Position numbers and translations under genes: made by a program. Positions 42,992 through 53,150 of a stretch of DNA of 64,000 nucleotides are shown here, in pieces. The notes below the pieces were generated by a model. The model made no database searches. It saw only the letters and a program-made list of their open reading frames with translations, and was not told where the DNA came from. Each line of letters starts with the position of its first letter. The stretch's first letter is position 1. Source of the stretch: Bradyrhizobium arachidis (GTDB lineage: Bacteria; Pseudomonadota; Alphaproteobacteria; Rhizobiales; Xanthobacteraceae); NCBI RefSeq assembly GCF_015291705.1, contig NZ_CP030050.1, forward strand, positions 1,736,001 to 1,800,000, given 5' to 3'.

Positions 42992-43903
42992 TTAATCTTC
43001 TTTCCCTGACTTTCTGTAGGGATTCGATGCGCTCGCGGTCCGATAGTCATCCAGATTCCCGCCCAAAAACAGTACCTCGCGCTCCTCAGTTGGGGTATCA
43101 CTCACCCACGCCAGATTGGGTTCATCATCCTCAGTCCCGTCCTCAAGAATACTGACGATCTCGTCGGCCGTCCAAGCGGTGATCCTTGGCACCGTGTACG
43201 TGTGCAACTCATTCGCATTTTCCGCGATCACTTTGGCGCCATACTCGTTGTCGTCGTCTGGCGAGAGGAGCAATTGGGAGGCCTCCTCGGACAGCGACAC
43301 AAAGGGCGAAGAAGTGGTGTCGCCCCTCATGTGCTCTGCCGCTGCGCGACCCAGATCAAGTCGTTGGCCTCCCCAGATATTCCAGGGGGCGGCGTCGAAA
43401 CGCGAAGCCGCCATGGAACGCAAATGGGCCATTGCACTCTGATTGGCGAACCCGCGCGGCTTGCAATGGCTAGCGTGGTTTTGGAAGCGCTGCAGCTCCA
43501 AGTATGAGGATGCCACCACGTCGTCGTGAACGCGGCTACTATCCACGCCGCCGGTCGACGGTCCAGTCGCTCCTGACCATGGCGTTGACGTCTGCGCGGC
43601 GAGTTCGATTTCCCTTCTGAGTTCCGCAAGGCTCGCGCAGGTCAGCGTCACGGCGAGTTGAGCGCGCGCTTTTACAAAGGATGCGGCTGTGCACCGTTCG
43701 TTCTTCGGAATAAGGTCCGCTCTCCTATTGCCATCCGTTGCAGTTCGGGTCGATCCAGCGCCGGCTGAAGCTGGTGCTGGGAGGACTGGCCGATGCTCTC
43801 TAAGCCGCAGCTCAAAGTCTGCTTGCGGCGCGGTCTCTTCCTGTTGCGGCTCGACGCAACTGATGCGAGCCGCGGACGGGTTCACCTTGTCAAATGGGTC
43901 CAT
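42992..43903 (-). CDS. Candidate T3 effector, mono-ADP-ribosyltransferase-like (paralogue B)
   Basis: A 303-residue paralogue of the protein at 37957-38922. Shared blocks: ARAQLAVTLTCASLAELRRE (79-98), SSYLELQRFQNHASHCKPR (132-150), HMRGDTTSSPFVSLSEE (191-207), ENANELHTYTVPR (228-240), and PTEEREVLFLGGNLDDYRT (271-289) followed by NPYRK. The set [ST]xxFVSLS, YTVPR and ExEVLFLGG follows the order of strands in cholera-toxin-like ADP-ribosyltransferases. The N-terminal 70 residues are disordered. The start is uncertain: ATG 43903 has a weak site, and a TTG at 43981 is in frame. The tts box is 218 bp upstream. Confidence 0.6.
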   Translation of the reverse strand: MDPFDKVNPSAARISCVEPQQEETAPQADFELRLREHRPVLPAPASAGAGSTRTATDGNRRADLIPKNERCTAASFVKARAQLAVTLTCASLAELRREIELAAQTSTPWSGATGPSTGGVDSSRVHDDVVASSYLELQRFQNHASHCKPRGFANQSAMAHLRSMAASRFDAAPWNIWGGQRLDLGRAAAEHMRGDTTSSPFVSLSEEASQLLLSPDDDNEYGAKVIAENANELHTYTVPRITAWTADEIVSILEDGTEDDEPNLAWVSDTPTEEREVLFLGGNLDDYRTASASNPYRKSGKED

Positions 43904-45683
43904 TCCATTCTCACTGGTTGCCTTGTCAATATCATCGAGCAAAGTTGGCCCGATGAGGATCAGAGGCTGAGCCGGGCGCAACTCTCGATAAAATTGCAGC
44001 GGACGGTATGTTGAGGGCGTGCGGAACGGGCTGAGCCAGGATCCAGGTCCTTCTCCTCCAGGTCTTGAGCCATCAAGTGGGCCTGCTAGTCCGATAGAGA
44101 TGTTACTATGCTAAAGGGCTTAGCTGTCGAATAGCTGACCAGGCCCATTGGTTGAAGTAAAGTCCGGGCCCTTGCCAGCTGTGCTGGCGGGCCTGTTGTT
44201 CATTGCAGAGTTGAGTTTGGCGAGATGGACCCTTCGCCCCTGTCCAGCTCCACGGCAGCGCGGTGTGAATGGTCTGGGAGAAGCGGTGCGCGAAAGAGCT
44301 GCAATCGGTGAGCTTGCGCTGGGTGGATAAGTTTATCTGCGTCAGCTTGCATTGTGCGCAAGTCGATGTCGTTGAAAGGCTCGTCCAGGGGCTAGCTCTG
44401 ATCCGAGTAGCCGATGCCGCAGCCATCGGGCTCGTGATTGCGCCGGTCTGGCGTGAAGCTCATTGTGCTTTGTTGGGACTGCTGTTTGGGGCGAGGAGTT
44501 GCGCGGGCGCGGCGAAGGCTGGTCGCAAAACACGACCCGCTCGATGCAATTCAATCCAGACATCCGCCGCGAGACGTTGGATTGCCAACCAGACGTGACA
44601 TGACCACGAACGATCCATCCCGAGATGGCGTCCCACTCCCATGCGCCGGTAAGTGAGGCGGTCCGATATCCAGCTGGGTGATTTCGTCGACGTTGATGCG
44701 CCGCGATTCTTGATGCTCAAAGGCGGCTGTGTCCAAGGTAGCTGAGTCCGGTGCACATATCGGCGCGCTCGTGGGGCCGTGAAGACGGGCCTTTTTGGCA
44801 AATTGGCGGTGCGTCATCACACCCGTAGAGTACGCGAGGACATGCGCCGCGCGCGCGAGAATTAACGACGCTCCAGCATCCTCGAATCCAGCGCAGCTTC
44901 GAAGCGTTGCCGTAACGCGGCATCTATAATCTCGAATGGTTCATCGCATTATTAGATGCTGGGCTTGGCGACGCCTTATTGATCGGATGTCACTTTGCAG
45001 CGCGGCAGCAAGCGGTCGACCGATCATGTCGCGCCAAAATTGCCGTGTGTTCTCGATCGCATCGCGGTTATCTCTTTCGCGGCGCGCCGGCGCTCCCAAT
45101 TGCAGCTGCTGCAATTGCGCAGCGCGTGTTCGGTGAGCCTGATCAGAGAACGCTGGGGATTACGCGAGGGAAGGTTAGAAACGGCAATAGAAGAGGATGC
45201 CAAGGGACGATAGTAGATTGAAATACTCAACTATTGCGTTTGCATGGTCTGGACCTCTAAAGATCCTCTAGCATGATCATTAGCTCGCTCGGTCGGGAGT
45301 CCAAAACGATGCGAATCCCATCCAAACATCTTCCTGAAAAGGAGCTGGCTTCTTGATGAATTCTGGAGAGCCGATGTGAATGTACTCGTGTGGAAGCAGC
45401 CCGCCGCTGGAGACAAGCTGTCAGGTCGGTGTCAATCGGCAACCAGCGTGGTCGAAGCTCTTCTTGGCCGCGCCCGCTCGGAGAAGATCGCAAGACCTAC
45501 CAAAAGCTTCTTTGGTGACATTCTTCTCACATCAGCCGGCTGTTTGTTGTCTATCCCTCAAATTGGCTGCCCGGAGCACATGCAAGGTGCGCTTGCGCGA
45601 AAGCGCAGGCTGGCTGTCAACAAGGCCCGCCAAGCAGCTCAGATGCCGCCGCATGAGTGACGGTTATTTCTTCGGGTAACTCC
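43904..45683. other. Intergenic / degenerate region
   Basis: About 1.8 kb holding the paralogue B tts box and many broken frames on both strands. Some stretches (for example minus 45350-45240, reading FRKMFGWDSHRFGLP) look like fragments of former genes, but no catalytic motif, terminal repeat or intact product is visible. Confidence 0.4.
44122..44141 (-). promoter_or_regulatory. tts box of effector paralogue B
   Basis: The minus strand reads TGGTCAGCTATTCGACAGCT, two mismatches to the core. It points to the effector with a leader of about 218 bp, similar to the nopX arrangement. Confidence 0.7.
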
Positions 45684-47006
45684 ATGCTTCATCTTGGCTT
45701 AAATCTTCATGGTGCCGGTGGTCATTCCGCCGCATGGCGCTGGCCGGGCACGAATCCAAGCGCCTTTTTCGACATCGAGCACTACGTTCGCGCTGCGAAG
45801 ATTGCGGAGCATGGTCTGATGGATGCTGTATTCCTCGCCGACACCCCCGCGATAAGTTCCGACATCACGCACCAGCCGCCGCTTAATGGGCTCGAACCGA
45901 CGCTGGTTCTCGCTGTGATTGCACGTGAAACGGATCGGATTGGTCTGATTGCGACGGCGTCGACTACCTACAACGAACCATACAATCTTGCCCGGCGCTT
46001 CCAATCGCTCGATGTCATCAGCCGCGGGCGCGTTGCGTGGAATGCGGTCACGACGTCGAGTCCGGCGACGGTTGCGAACTTTGGCGGCCGAGAGGTTGGG
46101 CGAGCGGATCGCTACAGACGTGCGGAGGACTTCGTTGAAACGGTCCGTGCTCTCTGGCTGAGCTGGAGCGGCGAGATAGTCATCGCCGATCAGGCTGCGG
46201 GCGTTTACGCAGATCAGAGCCAATTTCGCCTGCTCGATCCCGCTACCAATAGTTTCGGCATCCGGGGCCCACTTACGCATCCCGCTTCGCCTCAAGGCCA
46301 CCCAGTCATCGTTCAGGCTGGCGGTTCGGATCCCGGATTACGGCTTGGCGCCCGCAGTGCAGATGTCGTGTTTGCGGCAGCCGGGGACTTGTCAACGGCG
46401 ATGCAGGAGGCAGAGCGCCTGCGCGCGCTTTCTCGGCAATTCGGCCGCCCTGCGGCCCCGCTCATCCTGCCAGGACTTGTCACCTGTATCGGGGGTACCG
46501 AGGAAGAAGCGGTTCGTCGCAAGAAAAACCTTGACGGACTCCTCGATATGGAGCGCGCCATCGCTGCTCTTGCACGAAGCATGGGCGTGGCAGTCGAGAA
46601 GCTCAGCCTCGAAAGGCCAATCCCGGAGGAGATCTTGCCTGCTGCAGATGATGTTCCGTTTTCTGTCGGTCACCATCGCACGATTGAGACTCTGGCGCGT
46701 CAAGGTCGGACGGTTCGCGAAATCATTAGCAGCGTTCAAGCGTTTGGGCACCGCGTGCTCGTGGGTGCGCCCGAGCAGATCGCAAACTCGATTGAGGCAT
46801 GGTTTCGCGCTGGCGCGGTTGATGGTTTCAACATCATTCCGGACGTGCTGCAAGATGGCACTTCAGCGTTTGTCGACAATGTGGTGCCCATCCTGCAGAA
46901 GCGCGGGCTCTTTCGCAAAGAATATCGTGGGCAGACGCTGCGAGAGCATTTCGGGCTTTCCATTCCGTTCGGGCCGGCACGAGCCACAGCTAGCCCACCG
47001 CTATGA
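45684..47006 (+). CDS. LLM-class flavin-dependent monooxygenase (NtaA/SnaA/DszA type)
   Basis: A 440-residue FMNH2-dependent monooxygenase. Family features: N-terminal LHLGLNLHGAGGHSAAWRWP, DAVFLADTPA, EPTLVLAVIARETDRIGLIA, TASTTYNEPYNLARRFQSLD and GRVAWNAVTTSSP. These enzymes cleave chelators, sulfonates, sulfides or similar compounds using reduced FMN from a partner reductase, which is not encoded here. The ATG at 45684 matches the family N-terminus; a GTG at 45657 is an alternative. Its stop overlaps the next frame and it heads an operon with a peptide/opine-type importer, suggesting uptake and oxidation of one small substrate. Confidence 0.9.
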   Translation: MLHLGLNLHGAGGHSAAWRWPGTNPSAFFDIEHYVRAAKIAEHGLMDAVFLADTPAISSDITHQPPLNGLEPTLVLAVIARETDRIGLIATASTTYNEPYNLARRFQSLDVISRGRVAWNAVTTSSPATVANFGGREVGRADRYRRAEDFVETVRALWLSWSGEIVIADQAAGVYADQSQFRLLDPATNSFGIRGPLTHPASPQGHPVIVQAGGSDPGLRLGARSADVVFAAAGDLSTAMQEAERLRALSRQFGRPAAPLILPGLVTCIGGTEEEAVRRKKNLDGLLDMERAIAALARSMGVAVEKLSLERPIPEEILPAADDVPFSVGHHRTIETLARQGRTVREIISSVQAFGHRVLVGAPEQIANSIEAWFRAGAVDGFNIIPDVLQDGTSAFVDNVVPILQKRGLFRKEYRGQTLREHFGLSIPFGPARATASPPL

Positions 47007-47041
47007 CGCTTCCTCAACATCAAATGATTTGGAGACTGGAT

Positions 47042-48730
47042 ATGCATTTGTCGAATGCGCGGTCAACGAGGCAATTCACTGGAAAGTCGGACTATCCAGC
47101 AAGAACCGTGAAGGTGGCCCTCCTCGTGCTCTTGGGCCTGTCGCAACTGCCGTCAAGTATTCATGCTCAAGAAGGGGTAGCCGGGAGCGTGAAGCGAGGA
47201 GGCGTTATTCGTTACGGGCACTTTCAGGAGCCGGCGTGCCTCTTCGGAGGATGGGTGCAGCAATGGTATCTGCAACGCCAGTACAGCGATAATCTGGTCG
47301 CCCGCAGCGAGGATGGCAAGATTGTGCCATGGCTGGCCGAGTCATGGACAATTTCCGATGACAAGAAGATATACACATTCGAGATAAAGCCGAATGTGAA
47401 GTTCACGGATGGCACTTCTCTGGATGCGCAAGCCATTGCGGACAACATCAACGGATGGCTCAGCAGCGCCCCTGATCTGCGTAATCCGACTGCTGCTCCG
47501 TATCTTAGCGATAGCTTCGAATCGGCAACAGCAATCGCTCCTCTGAAGTTACAGGTAACCTTGAAGGTGCCGTTTCAACCCTTGCTGAACGTGTTTGCTC
47601 AATCCTCGCAAGGCATTCTCTCACCTTCCGCGCTCAAACGCGGACTTGCGGTAAACTGCGAGAACCCAGTCGGCTCAGGTCCATTCATTGTCGACAAATG
47701 GCGTCATGGACGGGAGGTCACCTTCCGCCGCAATCCCGACTACAACTCGGCGCCGGCCACCGCCAAACATCAAGGGCCGGCTTACATTGACGGAATCAGC
47801 TGGAAGTTCCTGCCAGATCAGACCGTGCGGTATGGCTCGTTCATCGCGGGCGAGACCGATGCCATATACGATATCCCAGCTATCGCATGGAAGGAGGCCA
47901 ATTCCCGTTTTCCATTATTGCGGCACATTACTGGCGGTACCCCTCTGCGCCTGGCGTTGTATACGGCACGGCCCCCATTTGACGATGTGCTCGTCCGCAA
48001 GGCGTTTGCCTATTCTACTGACCGGAAGGCCGCAGTCGACACATCATTCCTTGGCTCTTTGCCATTTGAAGGCAACGGTGCGCTGAGTCAGAGCTCGCCG
48101 GAATACCTGCCTGAGCTCGGGCAGTCGTATACGTACGATATTCGGAAGGCCAATCAATTGCTTGACCAGGCGGGTTGGACCGAGCGTAATCCTAGCGGCG
48201 TTCGTGTTAAGAATGGCAACCCGCTCATCGTGCGCGTGTCCTATTCGAACGCTTTTCTGAAGCCAGATGGCGAGCAAGCCTTGCAAGTTATCCAGCAGCA
48301 GGCAAGAGCGGCCGGTTTTGACGTACGTCTTCAGCCTACCAATCCAGCTGATTTCTTCGCAGGAAAAAACCTCGGACCCGATGATTATGAGATTGTTCTC
48401 CTCTATTGGGTTGCCCCCGGCGCGGAGATATTCCGGATCTCGTGGAAGCCCGATCAGAAGGGCGAGACTAATCGCTTTAATCCCTCACGCTATCAAGATC
48501 TGACGCTTTGGGACATCATTCAAAGGGCGGAGCAGGAACTCAATGGGGCGCAACGTGTCGCCCTCTATCAGCAGGCGGAACGGAAGATCGTGGATGAGGC
48601 TCCTGTGATTGGCCTCACGGTGCTGGACGTAACGTTGGCGACCAAGCCAAACCTCAAAGACGTTTGGCTGGACCGCGGCTCGGTCGGCGAACCCGTTTTC
48701 TATGACGCTTATTTCGATGATGGGAAGTGA
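47042..48730 (+). CDS. ABC transporter substrate-binding protein (peptide/nickel/opine type)
   Basis: A 562-residue periplasmic binding protein of the SBP_bac_5 family. The start ATG at 47042 has GGAG seven bases upstream and gives a signal peptide (ARTVKVALLVLLGLSQLPSS, ending IHAQ). Typical features follow: GGVIRYGHFQEPACL, WLAESWTISDDKKIYTFEIK, VKFTDGTSLDAQAIADNING, VGSGPFIVDKWRHGREVTF. It captures the substrate for the two permeases and the fused ATPase downstream. The ligand cannot be predicted by eye. Confidence 0.92.
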   Translation: MHLSNARSTRQFTGKSDYPARTVKVALLVLLGLSQLPSSIHAQEGVAGSVKRGGVIRYGHFQEPACLFGGWVQQWYLQRQYSDNLVARSEDGKIVPWLAESWTISDDKKIYTFEIKPNVKFTDGTSLDAQAIADNINGWLSSAPDLRNPTAAPYLSDSFESATAIAPLKLQVTLKVPFQPLLNVFAQSSQGILSPSALKRGLAVNCENPVGSGPFIVDKWRHGREVTFRRNPDYNSAPATAKHQGPAYIDGISWKFLPDQTVRYGSFIAGETDAIYDIPAIAWKEANSRFPLLRHITGGTPLRLALYTARPPFDDVLVRKAFAYSTDRKAAVDTSFLGSLPFEGNGALSQSSPEYLPELGQSYTYDIRKANQLLDQAGWTERNPSGVRVKNGNPLIVRVSYSNAFLKPDGEQALQVIQQQARAAGFDVRLQPTNPADFFAGKNLGPDDYEIVLLYWVAPGAEIFRISWKPDQKGETNRFNPSRYQDLTLWDIIQRAEQELNGAQRVALYQQAERKIVDEAPVIGLTVLDVTLATKPNLKDVWLDRGSVGEPVFYDAYFDDGK

Positions 48731-48734
48731 CGCC

Positions 48735-49691
48735 GTGAAAATAGCAGCCCATCATCCCATTGTTTGGTTCGCGCGCCGGATATTCTCCGGTGTGGTCGTG
48801 GTGTGGGCTGCCGCAACCTTCGCGTTTTTGATCCAATGTGTGCTCCCTGGGGACCGCGCCCAGATCATCATCAATGCGACAAGCGGCAACGTCGGAGTCG
48901 CGTCCTCGGCGGAACTTGCGGCGATCAATGCGAAATACGGATTTGATCAACCGCTCGCGGTTCAATACGGAAAATACATACTGCGAATCCTGCATGGAGA
49001 CTTTGGCGAGTCGTACCAGCAGCATCGGCCTGTCGCAGGGATCATCGCGGAACAGATTGGCCCTACCATTATTCTGGCGGTCACCGCGCTGCTGTTCGCA
49101 TGGATTATCGCAGTCCTGACGACCTTGTTCATCGCCGGCAGAGACAACATGTGGGCGAAGTTGCTCAATGACACGCAGGTCTTTTTTGCGACCGCGCCGC
49201 CCTATTGGCTGGCCACAATTCTGCTGGTTGTTTTTGCGGTAAAGCTGCGCATTTTTCCGGTCATCGGTGGAAGTTCTCCGGCCGGGCTCATTCTGCCGAC
49301 ACTTGCGTTGGCTCTTGAACTATCGGGCTTTTTCGGACAAGTCGTTCAGAACGAGTTCACGCGCGTGCTCGAGCAGCCGTTCGTTACGTCCGCGCGGGCC
49401 CGAGGCATGAGTGATTTCGGCGTCAGGCTTCGCCACGTCCTCCGCCATGCCGCATTGCCTGGCATTAGTTTATCAGGTTGGGCGCTCGGCAAACTGCTTT
49501 CGGGCGCGATTTTGATCGAGGTGGTTTTCGCCCGTCAAGGCCTAGGTGGAGTCCTTGTTGCTGCAACGTCCTCGCGAGACGTTCCGATTGTCTCGGGAGC
49601 TGTTCTGGTCTCTGCGGGCCTGTTCGTTCTTGTTAGTTTGATTGTCGATCTGACTTACCGGGTGGTCGATCCGAGGATCAGGTTGACATAA
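48735..49691 (+). CDS. ABC transporter permease (DppB type)
   Basis: A 318-residue permease with about six membrane segments and the inner-membrane component motif around VTSARARGMSDFGVRLRHVL (EAA loop). The N-terminal AVQYGKYILRILHGDFGESY is typical of DppB/OppB. I favour the GTG at 48735, four bases after the binding-protein stop, with GGGAAG seven bases upstream; ATGs at 48717/48720 are alternatives that overlap the previous gene. Confidence 0.9.
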   Translation: MKIAAHHPIVWFARRIFSGVVVVWAAATFAFLIQCVLPGDRAQIIINATSGNVGVASSAELAAINAKYGFDQPLAVQYGKYILRILHGDFGESYQQHRPVAGIIAEQIGPTIILAVTALLFAWIIAVLTTLFIAGRDNMWAKLLNDTQVFFATAPPYWLATILLVVFAVKLRIFPVIGGSSPAGLILPTLALALELSGFFGQVVQNEFTRVLEQPFVTSARARGMSDFGVRLRHVLRHAALPGISLSGWALGKLLSGAILIEVVFARQGLGGVLVAATSSRDVPIVSGAVLVSAGLFVLVSLIVDLTYRVVDPRIRLT

Positions 49692-49693
49692 GC

Positions 49694-50551
49694 ATGTTCG
49701 CCGAAGCCACCGTGTCTCGTTCGCTCAAAGAGGTCCTGGCAATCGTCGGCCATGTTCCGTTCCGAGTTGCCGCCTGTCTTATCATCATTGGCCTCTTTGC
49801 CCTCGCGGCTGTGGCGCCAAAGGTGCTGCAGACGCACGATCCGCTCGCTATTGATTTGAGATCGTCACTACAGTCTCCGTCGATCGCCCATTGGTTGGGA
49901 ACTGATCAATTGGGTCGAGATCTTTACTCTCGAGTAGTCGAGGGGGCAGGCCAATCGCTGGCTATTGGACTAGGCGCGACGGCGCTGAGCATGTCCATTG
50001 CGATCGTTTTCGGCGTCGCCGCCGCAATTTCTGGTGGCGTATGCGACAGCATCCTGAGCCGGATTGTCGATATGCTCTTCGCAATTCCCACGCTCCTGCT
50101 CGCCCTTGTGTTCGTGACCGTTTTTGGGCCGTCGGTATTGACTGAGGTCATAGCTGTCGGAATCAGCACAGCGCCAGGCTATGCGCGCATGATCAGGGGC
50201 CAGGTGCTTGCCATCAAGGGGACAGGGTATGTGGAGGCCGCCAAGGTGCTGGGCCATCCATTTCCCCGTATTGTCTGGAGGCATATACTTCCCAACGCCA
50301 TGAACCCGCTGACGGCAATGATGACGATCGGCGTAGGTCAGGCGATTATATGGGCCTCCGGTCTTGCTTTTCTTGGACTCGGCGTCGCTCCCCCGGCGCC
50401 TGAATGGGGCGCGCTGCTCAATGCCGGGCGCAATTATGTAATCTACGCCTGGTGGCTGGAGATCATACCCGGTTTGGCAGTTACGGCGTTTGCCCTCAGC
50501 CTCACCATCATCGGGCGCCATCTACAGGACCGTCTGGAAGGAAAAACGTGA
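49694..50551 (+). CDS. ABC transporter permease (DppC type)
   Basis: A 285-residue permease of the DppC/OppC type. It has an N-terminal membrane helix, HWLGTDQLGRDLYSRVVEGA (family signature), about five further helices, and the EAA loop YVEAAKVLGHPFPRIVWRHI. It lies two bases after the DppB-type gene and is followed at once by the ATPase, so all form one operon. Confidence 0.92.
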   Translation: MFAEATVSRSLKEVLAIVGHVPFRVAACLIIIGLFALAAVAPKVLQTHDPLAIDLRSSLQSPSIAHWLGTDQLGRDLYSRVVEGAGQSLAIGLGATALSMSIAIVFGVAAAISGGVCDSILSRIVDMLFAIPTLLLALVFVTVFGPSVLTEVIAVGISTAPGYARMIRGQVLAIKGTGYVEAAKVLGHPFPRIVWRHILPNAMNPLTAMMTIGVGQAIIWASGLAFLGLGVAPPAPEWGALLNAGRNYVIYAWWLEIIPGLAVTAFALSLTIIGRHLQDRLEGKT

Positions 50552-52276
50552 ATGTCACAGGGTCGGCTACAGCCTGTCCCGCAGCAGCCAGACCTCCTCA
50601 CGGTCGATTCGCTGCGTGTTTCCTTCGGTCGCGCCACCGACGAGAAAGCGGTTGTGCGCAGCATATCCTTCTCCCTCCGACCGGGACGGTGTCTTGCGAT
50701 TGTCGGTGAATCCGGCTCGGGCAAGAGCGTGACTGCGCGGGCTCTCATAGGCCTCGCTGGTCGCTACGCCAATGTTCATGCACGCCAGCTAAGCTTCGAC
50801 GGAACGAGCCTGATGGGTCTTAGCGATCGTGCCTGGCGGCGCATCCGCGGCAACGAGATTGGCTTTGTATTACAAGATGCACTCGTCTCACTTGATCCGC
50901 TTCGCCGGATCGGCAAAGAGATCGGTGAAGGCTTGCTCCTCCACGGCGCGGTATCATCGCGCAAGGAACTCGCGCAGCGCGTCATTGCTCTTCTTAAGCT
51001 CGTCGGTGTCCCCGACCCCGAGACCAAGGCCAAGCAGCTGCCGCATCAGTTATCCGGCGGCCAGCGTCAACGGGCTCTCATCGCTTCGGCACTTGCGCTC
51101 GATCCCCGCATCCTGATCGCCGACGAGCCGACGACCGCTCTCGATGTGACGGCGCAAGCTCATGTGCTGTCGCTCCTTGAGGAGACCAAAACGAGGGGCA
51201 AGGCTCTGATTCTGATCAGTCACGATCTGGCAGTGGTCTCCCGCGTGGCGGATGAGATCCTCGTCATGCGAGAAGGCGAGGTCGTCGAACGCGGTAACGC
51301 CGGCCAAATATTCAAAGATCCGGAGCACCCCTATACTAAGCAGCTGCTGGACGCCGTGCCATCAGGCCGGCCGCGCGGCTCACGCCTCTCACCATCCGCT
51401 ATTGTGCGTGCGCCTGCCCGGCAAACGCAGCCAGAAGTGCAATCCCCACCGAAATCTCGTCCCATCCTGCTCGAAGCGACAAGTCTGGTGAAGCGCTTCA
51501 AGGGCCCGGATGGCACTTTACGGACGGCTGTGGACGGCGTCTCCTTCGAACTGCGATCCGGCGAGACTTTGGGCATCGTAGGTGAGTCCGGATCAGGAAA
51601 GTCAACGATGGCGCGCATGGTCCTGGCGCTCGAGGAGCCTGACGAGGGAGCCGTTCAGTTTGCAGGCCGGCCTTGGACCGCGCTCGCCGAGCGCGAACGG
51701 CGGGCTCGGCGGCGGTCACTATCGACCATTTACCAGGATCCTCTTGGCTCGTTTGATCCACGTTGGACGGTCGGACGCATCATATCCGACAGCCTTTCGA
51801 GCGACGTTGAGACGCGGCGCAAGCGGCAGGAGCGCGTTATCGAGCTGCTCGATCTGGTCGGGCTATCCCAGGCCTTGCTGGACCGACGACCGCTCGAGCT
51901 CTCGGGCGGTCAGCGCCAGCGCGTTGCGATCGCCCGCGCGATCGCGCCAAATCCTGCCGTCATCGTCTGCGATGAGCCGGTCTCGGCGCTCGACGTCTCG
52001 ATCCAGGCCCAGGTCTTGGACCTGCTCGGCTATCTGAAGGACCGCGTCGGCGTAAGTTATCTCTTCATCTCGCACGATCTCAGTGTTGTTCGCCACATCA
52101 GCGATCGCGTCATAGTTATGCGCCGGGGGAGAATCGTCGATAGTGGCGCCACTGAAGAGATATTTCGCAATCCAGAGTCTGAATATACCAAGAGCCTTAT
52201 CGCCGCCATGCCGCGTCTTGTGCGCGACCACCAGATAGGTCATTCAGCTACGATCCTCGAAGAAGGCATCGCATGA
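50552..52276 (+). CDS. Fused dual ABC ATPase (DppD-DppF type)
   Basis: A 574-residue protein with two ABC ATPase domains in tandem. Domain 1 has Walker A GESGSGKSVTA, signature LSGGQRQRALI and Walker B LIADEPTTALD. Domain 2 has GESGSGKSTMA, LSGGQRQRVAI and IVCDEPVSALD. A short linker with Pro/Arg-rich sequence and a C-terminal oligopeptide-type tail after each domain are present (DPEHPYTKQLLDAVPSG; NPESEYTKSLIAAMP). It powers the DppB/DppC-type permeases. GGAAGG lies upstream of the ATG. Confidence 0.95.
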   Translation: MSQGRLQPVPQQPDLLTVDSLRVSFGRATDEKAVVRSISFSLRPGRCLAIVGESGSGKSVTARALIGLAGRYANVHARQLSFDGTSLMGLSDRAWRRIRGNEIGFVLQDALVSLDPLRRIGKEIGEGLLLHGAVSSRKELAQRVIALLKLVGVPDPETKAKQLPHQLSGGQRQRALIASALALDPRILIADEPTTALDVTAQAHVLSLLEETKTRGKALILISHDLAVVSRVADEILVMREGEVVERGNAGQIFKDPEHPYTKQLLDAVPSGRPRGSRLSPSAIVRAPARQTQPEVQSPPKSRPILLEATSLVKRFKGPDGTLRTAVDGVSFELRSGETLGIVGESGSGKSTMARMVLALEEPDEGAVQFAGRPWTALAERERRARRRSLSTIYQDPLGSFDPRWTVGRIISDSLSSDVETRRKRQERVIELLDLVGLSQALLDRRPLELSGGQRQRVAIARAIAPNPAVIVCDEPVSALDVSIQAQVLDLLGYLKDRVGVSYLFISHDLSVVRHISDRVIVMRRGRIVDSGATEEIFRNPESEYTKSLIAAMPRLVRDHQIGHSATILEEGIA

Positions 52277-53150
52277 ACGCCTTCGAATCCGATTCTTTAT
52301 CATAAAATTGTCTATCTCCGATCGCGGGGCATTCGCCTTTGCGCGCCGAGTTGGTCACGATTACGGGCTCGTTCACCGCTCGAACAGGACAGTCTGTGGC
52401 ACGGGTTCCCACTAGATGGACCGGTCGGCGCGCGGAGCAGGGCGAGTCGAGTTCTAACCCTGAGCTCGGCGATCCGCAAATGTCGGATTGCAAGTCATCG
52501 ATTGCGTGCTCGCAAAGGACAGGCGGCTCTTGCGCCCCTGCAAACGAGCTCGCAATCTTCGCTTTCACGATAGCCTTGCCATCATGGTGCGGTCCCTGAC
52601 AACGAGAGTGTGTATGTCAGGTTCAAAACATTCGGCGTCAATAATGATTTCAAGACGCCTATTCAGCCGTTAATTGCGACTGATGCGGCTGGCACGGTCA
52701 TTGCTATCAGAAATGAGGTAACGCCGAGTAGGGGCCCACTTCAGCCCTGTGAACGATCACTTTTCCCCCCGGAAGCCGTGGGTCCATCTGAAAAACAAGC
52801 AAGGCCCTGAAGTTTTCGCATTCGGTTTGATGGAGAGCGAATTGGATTTGCCTAGAAGAGCCGACGAGACAAATCGCAACGACTGGACGGCAATGTCAAA
52901 AGACGGTTGCGTTGTCAACGTTGCCGGACTCGGTGAACGTCAGCGCGCGGCAGTGGGGGCGCATGACTAGAATTCGGATGACGTGCTCAAGCCTGCCGGC
53001 TGCGGAGGTCACCGACACAATAGGCGCCTCATCGAGGCATCGTGTCGTCATTTCGCCGACGAGTTCGCCACAGGTCGCATAGCTTACCTTCAAGGCGGAG
53101 CAAGAGAGGTCGATAACAGGCCCCCGTAATCCGGGCAATACGGAATCGTC
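52277..53150. other. Intergenic region without supported genes
   Basis: About 0.87 kb after the ABC operon. Frames on both strands are short, overlapping and without family features. No terminator-like hairpin was noticed. Confidence 0.4.

Noticed and set aside
43904-45683. Insertion-sequence remnants
   Set aside because: Fragments look like former coding sequence, but no transposase motif, terminal inverted repeats or target duplications could be identified by eye.
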